Shown here piece by piece: positions 26,844 through 36,577 of a DNA stretch of 64,000 bases. The notes beneath the pieces are model-generated. The model did no database searches. It was not told where the DNA came from and was given only the letters and a program-made list of their open reading frames with translations. The translations under genes were made by a program, and so were the position numbers. The stretch's first letter is position 1, and each line of letters opens with the position of its first letter. This DNA is from Psychrobacter okhotskensis (GTDB lineage: Bacteria > Pseudomonadota > Gammaproteobacteria > Pseudomonadales > Moraxellaceae). The DNA lies in assembly GCF_013248965.1 (NCBI RefSeq), contig NZ_JABRVQ010000017.1, forward strand, positions 1-64,000. Direction: 5' to 3'.

Positions 26844-28826
26844 TTAGAACCAGTTATAAGTTAATGAGGTAAAGAAGTTAGTGCCGTCAGTGTTATAGCC
26901 AAGCGCTGTCACATAGTCTTTATTAGTAATATTATTTAAGCGAGCACTCATTGTTAAATTATCCGTCAACTGATAATTGCCACTAATATTAAATAGACCA
27001 AAGCTGTCTATGATCTGTGAATCAGCATTGTTTACACTGTAATAATAATGACCTATATATTCATATTCAGCACGGATATCTAAACTCGGTAAACGATAGC
27101 CTAAGTAGATAAGGCCTTTGTTCTCAGGGCGAATAGGGAGGTAGTTACCATTGTAATCAATAGGATTACCAAGATAGTCGACTTTACCCGTGTAATCACT
27201 ATCATCTTTAGCTTTTTGGTAGTCGTAACTGGCTCCAAATAGGTAATTATCAATTACCCAATCTGAAGTCAATGTCACCCCTTTGATTTTGGCTTTGTCA
27301 GTATTTATTCTTTGTCCATAAATGTATTCAGGGGTGCTTTTACCATCACTGGCAATAAGGTCGTCGACCTTATTATGGTAACCTGTGATGCGTGTCGATT
27401 GCAGTGAAGTATTATATTCAATGAAAGCTTCGTAGTTATCACTAGTTTCTGGTTTTAGATTTGGATTACTGCCCCAACTTTTAGGTCCGTATAAGTCATT
27501 AAAGGTCGGTATGCGATAGCCTTTAGCGTAACTTGCGCCAATACGAAAATCAGGGCTAATATTATAAGCACCGCCTAAGTTATAAGTAGTTTCGCTGTCG
27601 AAGTCTGAATAGTCGTCATATCGTATATTGGCTTGCGCGTCGAAGCCATTATATGACAGCAAATAACCCAAAAAACCACTGGTAGTTTTACGATCATCGG
27701 CATCATATACATTTGACTCAAGTTTTTGCTTCAAATGCTCAGCGCCCAGAGTTAATTTGCCGACTGGCAAGTCTTGAACGCTTATTAAGCTTATTTGCTG
27801 CTGCTTAGTATCATATTGGCTGCCATTATTTGCGTCAGTCTCATAAGTCGTTGATTCGTCGATACTATAACCATATTGAAGTTTGGTGTTGCTGCTATCA
27901 GTAAAATGTTCAAGATAGGCACTAGCAGCCCCACTTTCTTGATCTGAAAAGGCATGCTTTAGAGCAGGAGCGCCCGTCATGTAATCATCATAAGCGTCAA
28001 TATCTGTTGTTGATTTTGAATAAAGACCGCTAATTCCAAATCTTAAACTATCGTTAATTTTTTGATTAAGAAGTAAGCTGTAGTTATCACTCTCAAAGCC
28101 ATCATCATCAGTCTGACTTGGTAGGTCACCAGGTAAAGTAGCGTTAAATCCGTCTGTTTCGTTATGACTGGCTGCTAGGCTCAGCGTAGTACCCTTGTCA
28201 TTAGTAAATTGAGCGCTCGCTCCATATAAATATTGATTATGAGAGCCAATACCTGCGGTCACAGCAACATTACTTTGTTCGATATTATTGCCTTTAGTGA
28301 ATACTTGGATAACGCCGCCCATCGCGTCTGCACCATAAATACTAGAGCCTGAAGCACCGTATAAAATTTCAATACGGTCAATCTGATCTACAGGTAACAA
28401 ACTGAGAGTAGCGCCGCCTGCACTCATTGAGCTATAACGTACACCATCGATAAGAACTAATATTTGGTTGTTATTATAGCCACGCATATAAAAGTTTGAT
28501 GTGGTGCCAGAACCACCGTTAGTGTAATGACTAATTCCTGGCTGGCGCTTAATTACATCAAGCGCACTTTGACCTTGAGAGCGTTGTAATTCTTCGCTAT
28601 CGATCACCCGAGTTTGAGCGATGACATTACTGGTCTTAGTCGGCGTACGTGTCGCCGTTACAACAATTTTATCAAGCTCAACTTGAGGTAATTCACTATC
28701 ATTGACTGTTTCTAAGTCAGTGTCAGCTGGTGTGACAGCCATGGCTGTATTTACGGCAAATACACCAAGCGCACTTAAAATACAGCAGCGTAAATAAGTA
28801 GACGAAGAAGAACGTGTTAACAACAT
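26844..28826 (-). CDS. TonB-dependent outer-membrane receptor, BtuB-like
   Basis: The 660-residue protein begins with a signal peptide (LLTRSSSSTYLRCC...NTAMA) and a TonB box in DKIVVTATRTPTK. A plug domain follows with GGSGTTSNFYMRGYNNNQIL, VLIDGVRYSSM and YGADAMGGVIQVFT, and then a 22-strand barrel ending SLTYNWF with the C-terminal Phe needed for assembly. Plug similarity is closest to BtuB (cobalamin). The frame extends 51 codons further, but that segment is unrelated and the ATG at 28826 starts a proper signal peptide. No cobalamin riboswitch was found upstream and no btuCDF is adjacent, so the ligand is not certain. Confidence 0.85.
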   Translation of the reverse strand: MLLTRSSSSTYLRCCILSALGVFAVNTAMAVTPADTDLETVNDSELPQVELDKIVVTATRTPTKTSNVIAQTRVIDSEELQRSQGQSALDVIKRQPGISHYTNGGSGTTSNFYMRGYNNNQILVLIDGVRYSSMSAGGATLSLLPVDQIDRIEILYGASGSSIYGADAMGGVIQVFTKGNNIEQSNVAVTAGIGSHNQYLYGASAQFTNDKGTTLSLAASHNETDGFNATLPGDLPSQTDDDGFESDNYSLLLNQKINDSLRFGISGLYSKSTTDIDAYDDYMTGAPALKHAFSDQESGAASAYLEHFTDSSNTKLQYGYSIDESTTYETDANNGSQYDTKQQQISLISVQDLPVGKLTLGAEHLKQKLESNVYDADDRKTTSGFLGYLLSYNGFDAQANIRYDDYSDFDSETTYNLGGAYNISPDFRIGASYAKGYRIPTFNDLYGPKSWGSNPNLKPETSDNYEAFIEYNTSLQSTRITGYHNKVDDLIASDGKSTPEYIYGQRINTDKAKIKGVTLTSDWVIDNYLFGASYDYQKAKDDSDYTGKVDYLGNPIDYNGNYLPIRPENKGLIYLGYRLPSLDIRAEYEYIGHYYYSVNNADSQIIDSFGLFNISGNYQLTDNLTMSARLNNITNKDYVTALGYNTDGTNFFTSLTYNWF

Positions 28827-29229
28827 AATGATTTCCAAGGTTACATGAGCAAAGGTTAAGAAGGTAAAGTTTACAAAAAAAAGTAGACAAGTTAAACAGC
28901 GCCTATTATCTATAAATACTTTTGTTTTATAAACCACTTTTAGCCAATATTTATTCACGGTAAGCTGAGCTGTTTTCATGATGATTGATTATTGAACCAT
29001 TTTTATGCGTTAATTAGCATAATTGTGCTGTATAGGCTGTGTTTATAGACAATGATGACTTATCATCAGAAACATTGTCGGTTATAAAAATATGTAATCA
29101 AAAACACGACCGTTAGTTATAATTGCTATCATGGCAGCAGGTCATATTCATTATTGGCTGTTTCAGCTATTTTTTATGTATCACTGTTGATATTTATAAA
29201 TATTTTATCTATAAATTAAGAGGTTTGTT
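28827..29229. other. 403-bp divergent intergenic region with a compound inverted repeat
   Basis: It lies between the divergent receptor and MscS-type genes. It contains nested inverted repeats at 29048-29079: GACAAT...ATTGTC outside TGATGA-CTTA-TCATCA. This could be a repressor site for the receptor. No Fur consensus or riboswitch was recognised. Confidence 0.5.
29048..29079. promoter_or_regulatory. Nested inverted repeat upstream of the BtuB-like receptor
   Basis: TGATGA (29053-29058) and TCATCA (29063-29068) are exact inverse copies 4 bases apart. They are enclosed by GACAAT (29048-29053) and ATTGTC (29074-29079). The two-fold symmetry suggests a dimeric DNA-binding protein; its identity is unknown. 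Confidence 0.45.
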
Positions 29230-31257
29230 TTGTCTACTAAGCGTCGTATGAGTCCTGCTAGCTTACCTTTGTCTTTAACGGCATCATTATCAAGAACACT
29301 GATTGTGCTGAGCTTATTGCTGACTTTATTATTTAGCCTGATACTGCCAAATGCTGCCCTTGCTGCTGAGGCCAGTGTATTGGGAATTGGCGGAACTAGT
29401 GAGGCTGCTAGTACCAGCGAGCCGCTACCTGATTCGTTCGGACGAGATACCCCGCGGCATACGGTGCAAGGATTCATTAGTGCGCTTGGCGAAAATGATT
29501 ATTTGCTGGCGAGCAATTATCTTAATTTGTCAAAATCAGACAATCCAACGACTGCTGTGCGTCAATTTAAGCAAGCGCTTGACGCGGGTGGACGCTTTTC
29601 AGCTGATTTGCAGATTAATAATACGCTCGAAGGCAATTTAGCCGACCAACTACCGCCCAGCCAAGAAAATGTGGGTAACATCAGTATCGGTGATAAAAGC
29701 GTGCCGTTATTGCTTGAGCGCGTCGTCTCAAAGCAAGGTGAACAATACTGGCAGTTTTCTACCGAAACGCTCAGCTCAATACCAGAAGTTCTAGAAAACA
29801 CCGATCCTACCTTGGTGTCTCGTTATACGATCGACTCGCTAGAAGGTAAAAAGCTTTTCGGCTATCAATTGGTGGATCTGTTCGCCGCCTTGGCCATGAC
29901 TGTGAGCAGTTTTTTATTGACCTACGTCATGGTATGGCTGCTGTATCATTTGTTGAAGCTCGTTTATCCACGCGTGCGCGGTGTGGCATTACCAGTGCCG
30001 GACAAGGTTATCTTGCCCCTTGCGGTAGTGATTATGGCGCTGATATTGTCTGAGGTGATGGTCTATTCTGGGGTGTCAGTGACGCTGCGTGAGCCAGTCA
30101 ATCGCTTTACCGAGATTGCATCGTGGCTCGCTATAACGTGGTTATTACTACGTGTCATCGATGCTATTTTCACGCGTGCTGTTAACTTAAGCTATAAGAA
30201 AAACCATACTGAACGGGTTTCGATATTAGGGTTGATGCGAAAAATTGTTAAGGCCTTACTACTGATATTTGCTGTGATCGTCATTTTTGGTAATTTAGGC
30301 TTTGATTTGACAACAGGTATCGCAGCCTTAGGTGTCGGTGGTTTGGCTTTAGCACTTGGTGCGCAAAAAACCATCGAGAACCTCGTGGGAAGTGTGGTCG
30401 TCGTGGCGGATTCGCCCGTACGTATCGGCGACTACTGTAAGTTTGGCACTTATGAAGGTACGGTCATCGATATCGGTATTCGCTCATCACGTGTACGCAC
30501 CTTGACGCGCACGATTGTCACTGTCCCCAATGGTGACTTCTCGTCCATGCAAATCGAGAACTTTACCTCGCGTGATATGTTTCGCTTCTTTCATCAGTTA
30601 TATCTCAAGCGTACTGCCGATATTGACGTGGTCTTCAAAATGGTCAAAGACTTAGACGAGTTTTTAAATGAGCATTATTTGACCAATAATGAATGGAATC
30701 AAGTCAATATTTTAGAGCTGCGTCAAGACTGTTATGTGATTCAGTTACAAGCTTATATTAATGCTAACGACGTCATGGAGTTTTATGACAAGCAAAATGT
30801 GGTATTCGTTGATGTGCTCAATCAAGTGGCAAAATATAAGGTCGAGCATGCGCTACCAACCCAACAGTTGATTGTCAATCAAGCGGAGCTTGAGCATCAT
30901 ATGGATAATGGTCGTGATAATAATACTGCGCTTGACTCTGTTGCAAATACGCCGAATGATGACAATGCTTATCACAATAGCAATGATAATCTTAGTGATG
31001 ATGACGACGCTAATATTGATAACAATGCGGATAATAGTACTGCTAGTGATAGCGAGCATAAAGCTATCAACGTCAGTAAAAATAGCAGCAAAGATGCCAG
31101 CAGTGCGAACAACGACAAAGTCGCTGAAAAACAGAAAGAAAAGGCTAAAAAAGCTCAGTCAAAAAAAGCCCGTAAAATTCATACTTATGCGTTTGCAAAA
31201 CGTAAGTTTAAGCATTCCAAAAGAAAATTTGGTTTCTCTATTTGGAACCAGCCATAG
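29230..31257 (+). CDS. MscS-family mechanosensitive ion channel, large
   Basis: A 675-residue inner-membrane protein. A signal peptide (1-45, ending NAALAAEA) precedes a periplasmic domain (about 50-205) and four or more membrane segments (about 210-385). The last of these is the pore helix GIAALGVGGLALALGAQKTIENLVGSVVVVADSPVRIGD. A cytoplasmic beta and alpha/beta domain runs to about 550, and an Asp/Asn-rich then Lys-rich tail (about 560-675) ends it. Such channels release solutes on osmotic downshock. A TTG start is chosen because AGAGG is well spaced before it; ATG at 29248 is the alternative. The tail's repetitive codons suggest slippage-driven growth. Confidence 0.88.
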   Translation: MSTKRRMSPASLPLSLTASLSRTLIVLSLLLTLLFSLILPNAALAAEASVLGIGGTSEAASTSEPLPDSFGRDTPRHTVQGFISALGENDYLLASNYLNLSKSDNPTTAVRQFKQALDAGGRFSADLQINNTLEGNLADQLPPSQENVGNISIGDKSVPLLLERVVSKQGEQYWQFSTETLSSIPEVLENTDPTLVSRYTIDSLEGKKLFGYQLVDLFAALAMTVSSFLLTYVMVWLLYHLLKLVYPRVRGVALPVPDKVILPLAVVIMALILSEVMVYSGVSVTLREPVNRFTEIASWLAITWLLLRVIDAIFTRAVNLSYKKNHTERVSILGLMRKIVKALLLIFAVIVIFGNLGFDLTTGIAALGVGGLALALGAQKTIENLVGSVVVVADSPVRIGDYCKFGTYEGTVIDIGIRSSRVRTLTRTIVTVPNGDFSSMQIENFTSRDMFRFFHQLYLKRTADIDVVFKMVKDLDEFLNEHYLTNNEWNQVNILELRQDCYVIQLQAYINANDVMEFYDKQNVVFVDVLNQVAKYKVEHALPTQQLIVNQAELEHHMDNGRDNNTALDSVANTPNDDNAYHNSNDNLSDDDDANIDNNADNSTASDSEHKAINVSKNSSKDASSANNDKVAEKQKEKAKKAQSKKARKIHTYAFAKRKFKHSKRKFGFSIWNQP

Positions 31258-31401
31258 TATTTATGGTGAATCGACTTTGTGAAAATGGCTTTGCAGAACT
31301 GACTTTTAAGCAGGCGGTAGCGGGTGAAATGAGGGCGACGGTCGTTGGCCATCCCTTTATTTTTTTGTTTGATAGCGATAAAGGGGCTGCCAGTTATCCA
31401 G

Positions 31402-32034
31402 TTATAATGGTACGGCAGTTTTATCGCGTAACAAGCCATAGTACGACCATAGCAGCAGACTGGCGGCGCTACGATGTGGCGACCAACTTTCGGTCAAGTG
31501 GTTTAGCTGTTTTGGAGTCGGACGCTCTGCTAGACCTAGTAATTCCATCGCTGCGACTTTAATCGCCAAATCGTCGACTGCCAATACATCTGCACGTTTT
31601 AAAGAAAATAGTAAATACATCTCAGCCGTCCAGCGCCCAATACCAGTGACTGCTGTCAGTGTGTTTATAACCTCTGCATTTGCCATCCTTACTAGCGCCG
31701 CAAAGTCTATGTTATGGTCTACTAGTGAGCGGACATAACGTATCTTTTGCTTAGATAGTCCTTGAGCGCGCAATGTTTCATCCGTCGCTTCGCTAATGGC
31801 TTTAGGAGTGGTCAAACCTGCCGCAACAATCCGTTGCCAAATGCTGGCCGCCGCGGCTACCGATAGCTGTTGCCCAACCATCGCTCTCATTAATTGTTCA
31901 AAGCCACCGGCATTGTGCCTGAGACTGGGCACGCCAACTTGCTCATAAACAGGTGCAAATCTCGGTTCGATGGCAATCAAGGCGATGATATGCTCTTCTA
32001 ATGCTTTAGCATTTTCAATAGTTTGTAGACTCAT
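31402..32034 (-). CDS. AlkA-like DNA-3-methyladenine glycosylase
   Basis: A base-excision repair enzyme of the helix-hairpin-helix superfamily that removes alkylated purines. The 210-residue protein has FEQLMRAMVGQQLSVAAA, the HhH motif LTAVTGIGRWTAEMYLLF and the downstream catalytic aspartate in RADVLAVDDLAI. It lacks the N-terminal TBP-like domain of E. coli AlkA (282 residues), matching the shorter AlkA/Mag1-type form. It converges on the MscS-type gene with about 145 bases between them. Confidence 0.9.
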   Translation of the reverse strand: MSLQTIENAKALEEHIIALIAIEPRFAPVYEQVGVPSLRHNAGGFEQLMRAMVGQQLSVAAAASIWQRIVAAGLTTPKAISEATDETLRAQGLSKQKIRYVRSLVDHNIDFAALVRMANAEVINTLTAVTGIGRWTAEMYLLFSLKRADVLAVDDLAIKVAAMELLGLAERPTPKQLNHLTESWSPHRSAASLLLWSYYGLLRDKTAVPL

Positions 32035-32071
32035 AAATATCTTATCCTCATTGATTTAGATACCGCTAAAG

Positions 32072-32177
32072 CTATAGTGAGTGAAAAGTAATATCGATAG
32101 ATGACGCACTGCTGATAGAGGCGACAAAAAATTGATATCAGCAACAGCATCGCGTTTTTAGGATGTTTGGACTATAG
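32072..32177. repeat. Miniature palindromic repeat, copy 3 (internally deleted)
   Basis: A 106-bp element starting CTATAGTGAGTGAAAAGTAA and ending (reverse strand) CTATAGTCCAAACATCCTAA. Relative to copies 2 and 4 it lacks about 35 bases of the centre (the GCTTGCTGTGCCTGC core), keeping one GATATCA arm. It sits between the AlkA-like and Smr-domain genes. Confidence 0.8.
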
Positions 32178-32205
32178 ATGCAAACAGTTGCTTCGATGAT
32201 GAGCA

Positions 32206-32243
32206 TAACAAAAAGGACTGCATAGATGCAGTCCTTTTTTTTC
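32206..32243 (-). terminator. Terminator after the Smr-domain gene
   Basis: AAAAAGGACTGCA-TAGA-TGCAGTCCTTTTT is a perfect 13-pair stem with A and T runs on both sides. It lies just past the stop at 32258 and could act in both directions. Confidence 0.9.
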
Positions 32244-32257
32244 TTTAACCGAGCAGC

Positions 32258-32989
32258 TTATTCGCTATCAGTTTTAGGCTTTTTAAGCAGTACCAATACA
32301 GCGCCATTGCCACCATCTTTGGGCGGCGCAGAGCAAAATGCCAATACTTCTGGCAATTGACGTAGCCAACCGTTGACGCAGGTTTTTAAAATAGCCTCAG
32401 AACCTTTACCATGAACGATTTTTACCATGGTTTCGTTGTTCTGTTTCGCTTGGCTCAATAGTTGAGTCATAGCCGCGCGCGCTTCGTCAATGGTACAGCC
32501 ATGGATGTCTACTGCGTCATACCAACGCAGCTTGCCCTGTTTTAGCTGGGTAAAAACCTTATTTTGCAGCGTTGGCTGCTTATAAGACAAATACGCTTCG
32601 CCAGCGACGGGGTTGAGTAGCGCTTGCATATCTGATAAGCCTGCACCCAAGTCACTCGTTTCACTGCCTTGCGCAGCGGCACGTTTCGACAGAGTCGCGG
32701 CGTCAGGTTTGCGCACTTTTGCGGCATTGGCAGGGGAGCGGACATTTTTGTCCTCTAGCTGATCTACACCATGCATCGCTTGCATAAAGAGAACTTTATC
32801 ATCATCGATATGCTCACTGTCTAATTGTTTGACCGTTTTTTTGACCTGCTTTTGGGTAAGTAGCGAGACAGGTTCTGTGGGCTTGCCATTGTCACCATCA
32901 GGCGAATTGGTATCGCGACCTTTGCTCAGTTGTCCTTTGAGCTCTTTGAGCTGGTCTTGCATTTCTTTTGAAAATAGAGAATTTGACAT
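32258..32989 (-). CDS. Smr-domain (putative endonuclease) protein
   Basis: A 243-residue cytoplasmic protein with a charged, flexible N-terminal half and a C-terminal Smr domain (about 155-240). The domain carries the DIHG (VDIHGCTIDEAR) and HGKG (KIVHGKGSEAIL) motifs. Smr domains, as in MutS2 and E. coli YdaL/SmrB, nick or cut nucleic acids, and SmrB cleaves mRNA at collided ribosomes. The single-domain form here resembles the SmrA/SmrB class. It follows trpC on the same strand by 72 bases and ends at a strong terminator, so it may be cotranscribed with trpGDC. Confidence 0.88.
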   Translation of the reverse strand: MSNSLFSKEMQDQLKELKGQLSKGRDTNSPDGDNGKPTEPVSLLTQKQVKKTVKQLDSEHIDDDKVLFMQAMHGVDQLEDKNVRSPANAAKVRKPDAATLSKRAAAQGSETSDLGAGLSDMQALLNPVAGEAYLSYKQPTLQNKVFTQLKQGKLRWYDAVDIHGCTIDEARAAMTQLLSQAKQNNETMVKIVHGKGSEAILKTCVNGWLRQLPEVLAFCSAPPKDGGNGAVLVLLKKPKTDSE

Positions 32990-33061
32990 AAAAGTTAACG
33001 TATCGTTGGTTAATGAAGGAATGATTGATTGATTTAAACTGTTCAGAAGACTGAAGCCACT

Positions 33062-33961
33062 TTACCCGTCTGCTGCGACGCCCGCAAGTAAGGATTGTAA
33101 CGCTTGTCCGGGGTGATCCGTTTTCATAAATTGCTCACCGATCAAAAAGTGCTGAATATCGTTATTGAGCATCAAACGAATATCATCGCTGCTATGGATA
33201 CCGCTTTCGGTGACGATAAGCGGTTTCTGTGCTGTGGCTGCGCTATTAGCGTCATCCGCCAATGCTTCGATTAAAATATTTTTTAGATCAAGCGTGGTTT
33301 GTAGATCGACATCAAAAGTATTCAAATCACGGTTATTGATACCATAGATATTATGCTCGGAGCGTGGCAGTTTTAATGCGCGTTCAAGCTCAGCTTTGGT
33401 ATGGACCTCAATCAATACATCCATGCCCAGCTCGATACTGAGCGCATGTAGTTTTTGTACTTGAGTATCATCCAGACAAGCCATGATTAATAATATACAG
33501 TCGGCACCCATGAGATATGATTGGTAAATTTGATACTCATCAATCATAAAGTCTTTGCGCAGTATCGGTAGGCTTGCGGCATTGGCAGCTTGAATCAGGT
33601 AGCTGTCATCGCCTTGGAAATAATCGCGATCCGTCAATACAGACAAACAGCTCGCGCCAGCTTGCTCGTATTGTTTGGCAAACAACGCAGGCGCGAAGTT
33701 ATGATTGATAACGCCTTTAGAGGGAGAGGCTTTTTTAATCTCAGCGATGATACCGATACCATTGTCTTTAGCAGCGGTAACTCCTACAGCTCCCACAGCT
33801 CTTAGAGCAGCGGCAAAACCTCGACGTGATTTTTTATCAGTCGCTACTTGCGCTTTTAACGCTTCAAGAGATAGCACATCGCGAGCGGCTTTTACTTCTT
33901 CTACTTTGGTGGCGACGATGCGCTGTAATACCGAAGGAATATCTGTATTGGTTGTGTTCAT
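33062..33961 (-). CDS. trpC: Indole-3-glycerol phosphate synthase
   Basis: Closes the indole ring in tryptophan synthesis. The 299-residue TIM-barrel protein has IIAEIKKASPSKGVI (phosphate and catalytic Lys loop), LRKDFMIDEYQIYQS, YGINNRDLNTFDVD and VTESGIHSSDDI. It is monofunctional, with no fused TrpF domain, as in Pseudomonas and Acinetobacter. A small insertion (ILIEALADDANSAATAQKPL) precedes the VTESGI strand. It is third in the trpG-trpD-trpC cluster, 80 bases after trpD. Confidence 0.95.
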   Translation of the reverse strand: MNTTNTDIPSVLQRIVATKVEEVKAARDVLSLEALKAQVATDKKSRRGFAAALRAVGAVGVTAAKDNGIGIIAEIKKASPSKGVINHNFAPALFAKQYEQAGASCLSVLTDRDYFQGDDSYLIQAANAASLPILRKDFMIDEYQIYQSYLMGADCILLIMACLDDTQVQKLHALSIELGMDVLIEVHTKAELERALKLPRSEHNIYGINNRDLNTFDVDLQTTLDLKNILIEALADDANSAATAQKPLIVTESGIHSSDDIRLMLNNDIQHFLIGEQFMKTDHPGQALQSLLAGVAADG

Positions 33962-34041
33962 ACTGGTATCCGAATATTGTTAAAGGTAAATAAATAAGCA
34001 ACAATGGCTATTTTTGCATCTCGTTAACACGGATGTATCCG

Positions 34042-35163
34042 TTAAGAGCTAGCCGCTAGCTGCTGAGTATATTTGGCTAAAGACTCAAGCTTGATTAACG
34101 CATCGCCATTTTGGATGATTTGTTGAGCACGGCTGACACCATTAGGATAATTGCTGGCAAGTCCTGCGGTATATATCGCCGCACCTGCATTTAGGGCAAT
34201 CATATCACGAGCTTTTAGGACCGCGCGATCATGAGTCTCTTCACCTGATAAAGCGGCGCGTATTAGCTCAAGGCTTTGTTCTGGAGAATCTACATCAAGC
34301 CCAATCAGCGTTTGTGATTCGATACCCGCATCCTCTGGCATCATCTCATAGACAGAGATTTCACCCTCTTTTAATTCAGCTACTGTGGTCGAAGTGGCGA
34401 GGCTGATTTCATCTAAGCCATCCTTTGCACCGACGACCATGACATGACGTGCGCCTAGATTTTTCATAACTTTGGCGATTGGCTCACACAGCTGAGCAGT
34501 AAAGACGCCAATGACCAAATTGGGTGTGCCAGCAGGGTTGGTTAATGGCCCTAAGATATTAAAGATAGTGCGCGATTTGAGCTCACGACGGACTGGATTG
34601 GCATAACGCATCGCGCTGTGATGATTGGGCGCAAACAAAAAGCCAACGCCTTGATTTTCGATGCAGTCTTTTGCTTGCTCAGGTGTGAGCGACAGACTAA
34701 TACCCGCTTGCTCCAACAAATCTGAGCTACCGGATCTGGTAGAGACGCCGCGATTACCATGCTTGGCAACTTGAGCGCCTGCCGCTGCCACCACAAACGC
34801 CGACGCTGTAGAGACGTTGAATAAATTCGCACCATCACCGCCCGTACCGACGATATCGACTAAATGAGCACAGTTCTTAGGTTCGATATTCGCAGCCAAA
34901 GCGCGCATGGCACTGGCTGATGCCGTAATCTCGTCGATGGATTCACCCTTCATACGTAGACCCGTCAAGATAGCACCCATCATAGCGTCGCTACATCTGC
35001 CTTGCATGATAACCAGCATGACTTGATACATCTCATCAAAGGTCAAATCAATATGCTGAAAAATTCGACCCAAAGCCGTCGTTAGTAGCTTATGGATGCC
35101 TTCGTCAGACAGTTGTGCAATATTAGCTGCGGTGTGGGTGTCCTCTATCTTTACATTATTCAT
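34042..35163 (-). CDS. trpD: Anthranilate phosphoribosyltransferase
   Basis: Joins anthranilate to phosphoribosyl pyrophosphate. The 373-residue protein shows MRMKGES-type (GLRMKGESIDE), DIVGTGGDGANLFNVSTASAFV, KHGNRGVSTRSGSSDLLE and FNILGPLTNPAG motifs. There is an N-terminal extension of about 20 residues relative to many orthologues. It lies between trpG and trpC, 80 bases from each, in the split trp arrangement typical of Pseudomonadales. No leader-peptide attenuator was recognised. Confidence 0.95.
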   Translation of the reverse strand: MNNVKIEDTHTAANIAQLSDEGIHKLLTTALGRIFQHIDLTFDEMYQVMLVIMQGRCSDAMMGAILTGLRMKGESIDEITASASAMRALAANIEPKNCAHLVDIVGTGGDGANLFNVSTASAFVVAAAGAQVAKHGNRGVSTRSGSSDLLEQAGISLSLTPEQAKDCIENQGVGFLFAPNHHSAMRYANPVRRELKSRTIFNILGPLTNPAGTPNLVIGVFTAQLCEPIAKVMKNLGARHVMVVGAKDGLDEISLATSTTVAELKEGEISVYEMMPEDAGIESQTLIGLDVDSPEQSLELIRAALSGEETHDRAVLKARDMIALNAGAAIYTAGLASNYPNGVSRAQQIIQNGDALIKLESLAKYTQQLAASS

Positions 35164-35243
35164 TAGGTTCTCGCTTTATATTATTTATATTGGTGTATAG
35201 GGTGGTCAGAATTTTTATTATCAATCATGCATTTTTAGTAACA

Positions 35244-35867
35244 TTAACCGACTTGCGGCAATGCCTTTGAGGCTGATACTGCCAGATTATGAGTTTGCAA
35301 AAAGTTATTGAGTAGCTGATAACCGGCTTCGCTCAAGATGGACTCAGGATGGAACTGTACGCCTTCAATGGCCAATGTGCGATGACGTATGCCCATGATT
35401 TCCTCAATACTACCATCGGCGTGCTGCGTCCATGCGGTCAACTCTAGACAGTCGGGTAGACTGGTTTTGTCAACGACCAGCGAATGGTAACGCGTGAATT
35501 TTGAGGGGCTAGGTAAGTTGGCAAACACGCCTTTACCACTATGGTAAACGGCAGATAAGCGCCCGTGCATCACTTCGCCAGCTTTGACCACCTGTCCACC
35601 GAATGCTTGTCCAATCGCCTGATGCCCGAGACAGATGCCCAATATAGGGATAATACCCTTAAAAGTTTCGATAATTTCTAGAGAAATTCCGGCACGGTCT
35701 GGATCGCAAGGCCCTGGACCAATCACGATGGCATCGGGAGCCAAGGTTTCAATCTGCTCAATGGTCACCTGATCGTTACACCATACCGTGATGTCCTGCT
35801 GCAACTCACCGAAGTACTGTACGATATTGTACGTAAAGCTGTCGTAATTATCGATCATTAGAATCAT
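35244..35867 (-). CDS. trpG: Anthranilate synthase glutamine amidotransferase subunit
   Basis: Class I amidotransferase that feeds ammonia to TrpE. The 207-residue protein has [26 protein letters not shown], the nucleophile Cys79 in [15 protein letters not shown], and the catalytic His-Glu in GVQFHPES. The same subunit often also serves PabB in folate synthesis. The trpGDC context supports the trp role. trpE is not in the window, consistent with a separate trpE locus. Confidence 0.93.
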   Translation of the reverse strand: MILMIDNYDSFTYNIVQYFGELQQDITVWCNDQVTIEQIETLAPDAIVIGPGPCDPDRAGISLEIIETFKGIIPILGICLGHQAIGQAFGGQVVKAGEVMHGRLSAVYHSGKGVFANLPSPSKFTRYHSLVVDKTSLPDCLELTAWTQHADGSIEEIMGIRHRTLAIEGVQFHPESILSEAGYQLLNNFLQTHNLAVSASKALPQVG

Positions 35868-36056
35868 TGTGTAGTCAACTCATTGATTTTATTTTTCAAA
35901 AGGTAAATTTGCTCTTATTATTTATGCATTGAACTCAACATAAAAGCGGCTTGCTTTACTGGCTAGTTATTGTAAAGGACATCATCTTACCACTATTTTG
36001 TGGTCTATAAAATGTAGGACATGACCTAGCGTTTCAAAGAGCCAAAAAATTAAAAT

Positions 36057-36114
36057 GCACCATAAAAATGCAATGTTAATCATTGGTGCACTTGCTACTG
36101 CACTAATACAGTGC
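36057..36114 (+). promoter_or_regulatory. Two NtrC-like enhancer sites upstream of glnA
   Basis: GCACCATAAAAATGC (36057-36071) and GCACTAATACAGTGC (36100-36114) fit GCAC-N7-GTGC, the second exactly and the first with one mismatch. Their centres are 43 bases apart, about four helical turns, and lie roughly 190-230 bases upstream of the predicted start of transcription. A further half-site, TTGGTGCA, lies between them. Confidence 0.6.
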
Positions 36115-36267
36115 GAATATGCGCTTATATATACTACTCTTAAATGTTGTCCATAAAAATAATGGCTCAGTTACCTCTTAATATAGTTAAATTACTATTA
36201 TAAATTACTGAAATTATTGCCAATAATTGGGTTGTTAGTACTAAATATTATATTTAGCAAGGTAACT

Positions 36268-36283
36268 TGGCACAGCAGTTGCA
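36268..36283 (+). promoter_or_regulatory. Sigma-54 (-24/-12) promoter of glnA
   Basis: TGGCACAGCAGTTGCA matches the sigma-54 consensus TGGCAC-N5-TTGCA without error. Transcription would start near 36294, leaving a leader of roughly 355 bases before glnA. Together with the upstream NtrC-like sites this predicts nitrogen-controlled expression. Confidence 0.8.
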
Positions 36284-36577
36284 CCATTAGTGTTATCAAT
36301 ATTATTAGATATTGGATATTGGTTACTCTAAAAATAATTGTTAATAAGCAATTGAAGAGTTCAGCATTATGAGTCAGATGTTGCTAAAATGGGGTCAGTC
36401 TGCATTTGGCTGATGACTATTTTGGGCCAATGATTTTAGACCAGTAATTTTAGCCCAATGATAGCTGCGCACACTGACGGATAGTGTCACGAGTGTTGAT
36501 AAACATGAACTTGCAGGCGCTACAAAGCCGCTATGTAGATCCAAAAGCCAGTCCCATATTTTAAAAAGTTTTCATTC

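Noticed and set aside
28827..29229. Cobalamin riboswitch upstream of the BtuB-like gene
   Set aside because: No recognisable B12-box or matching helices were seen by eye; a covariance-model search would settle it.
30853..31282. Open frames opposite or shifted to the MscS-type tail
   Set aside because: They arise from the repetitive Asp/Asn codons (isoleucine/valine-rich translations) and have no ribosome site or family resemblance.
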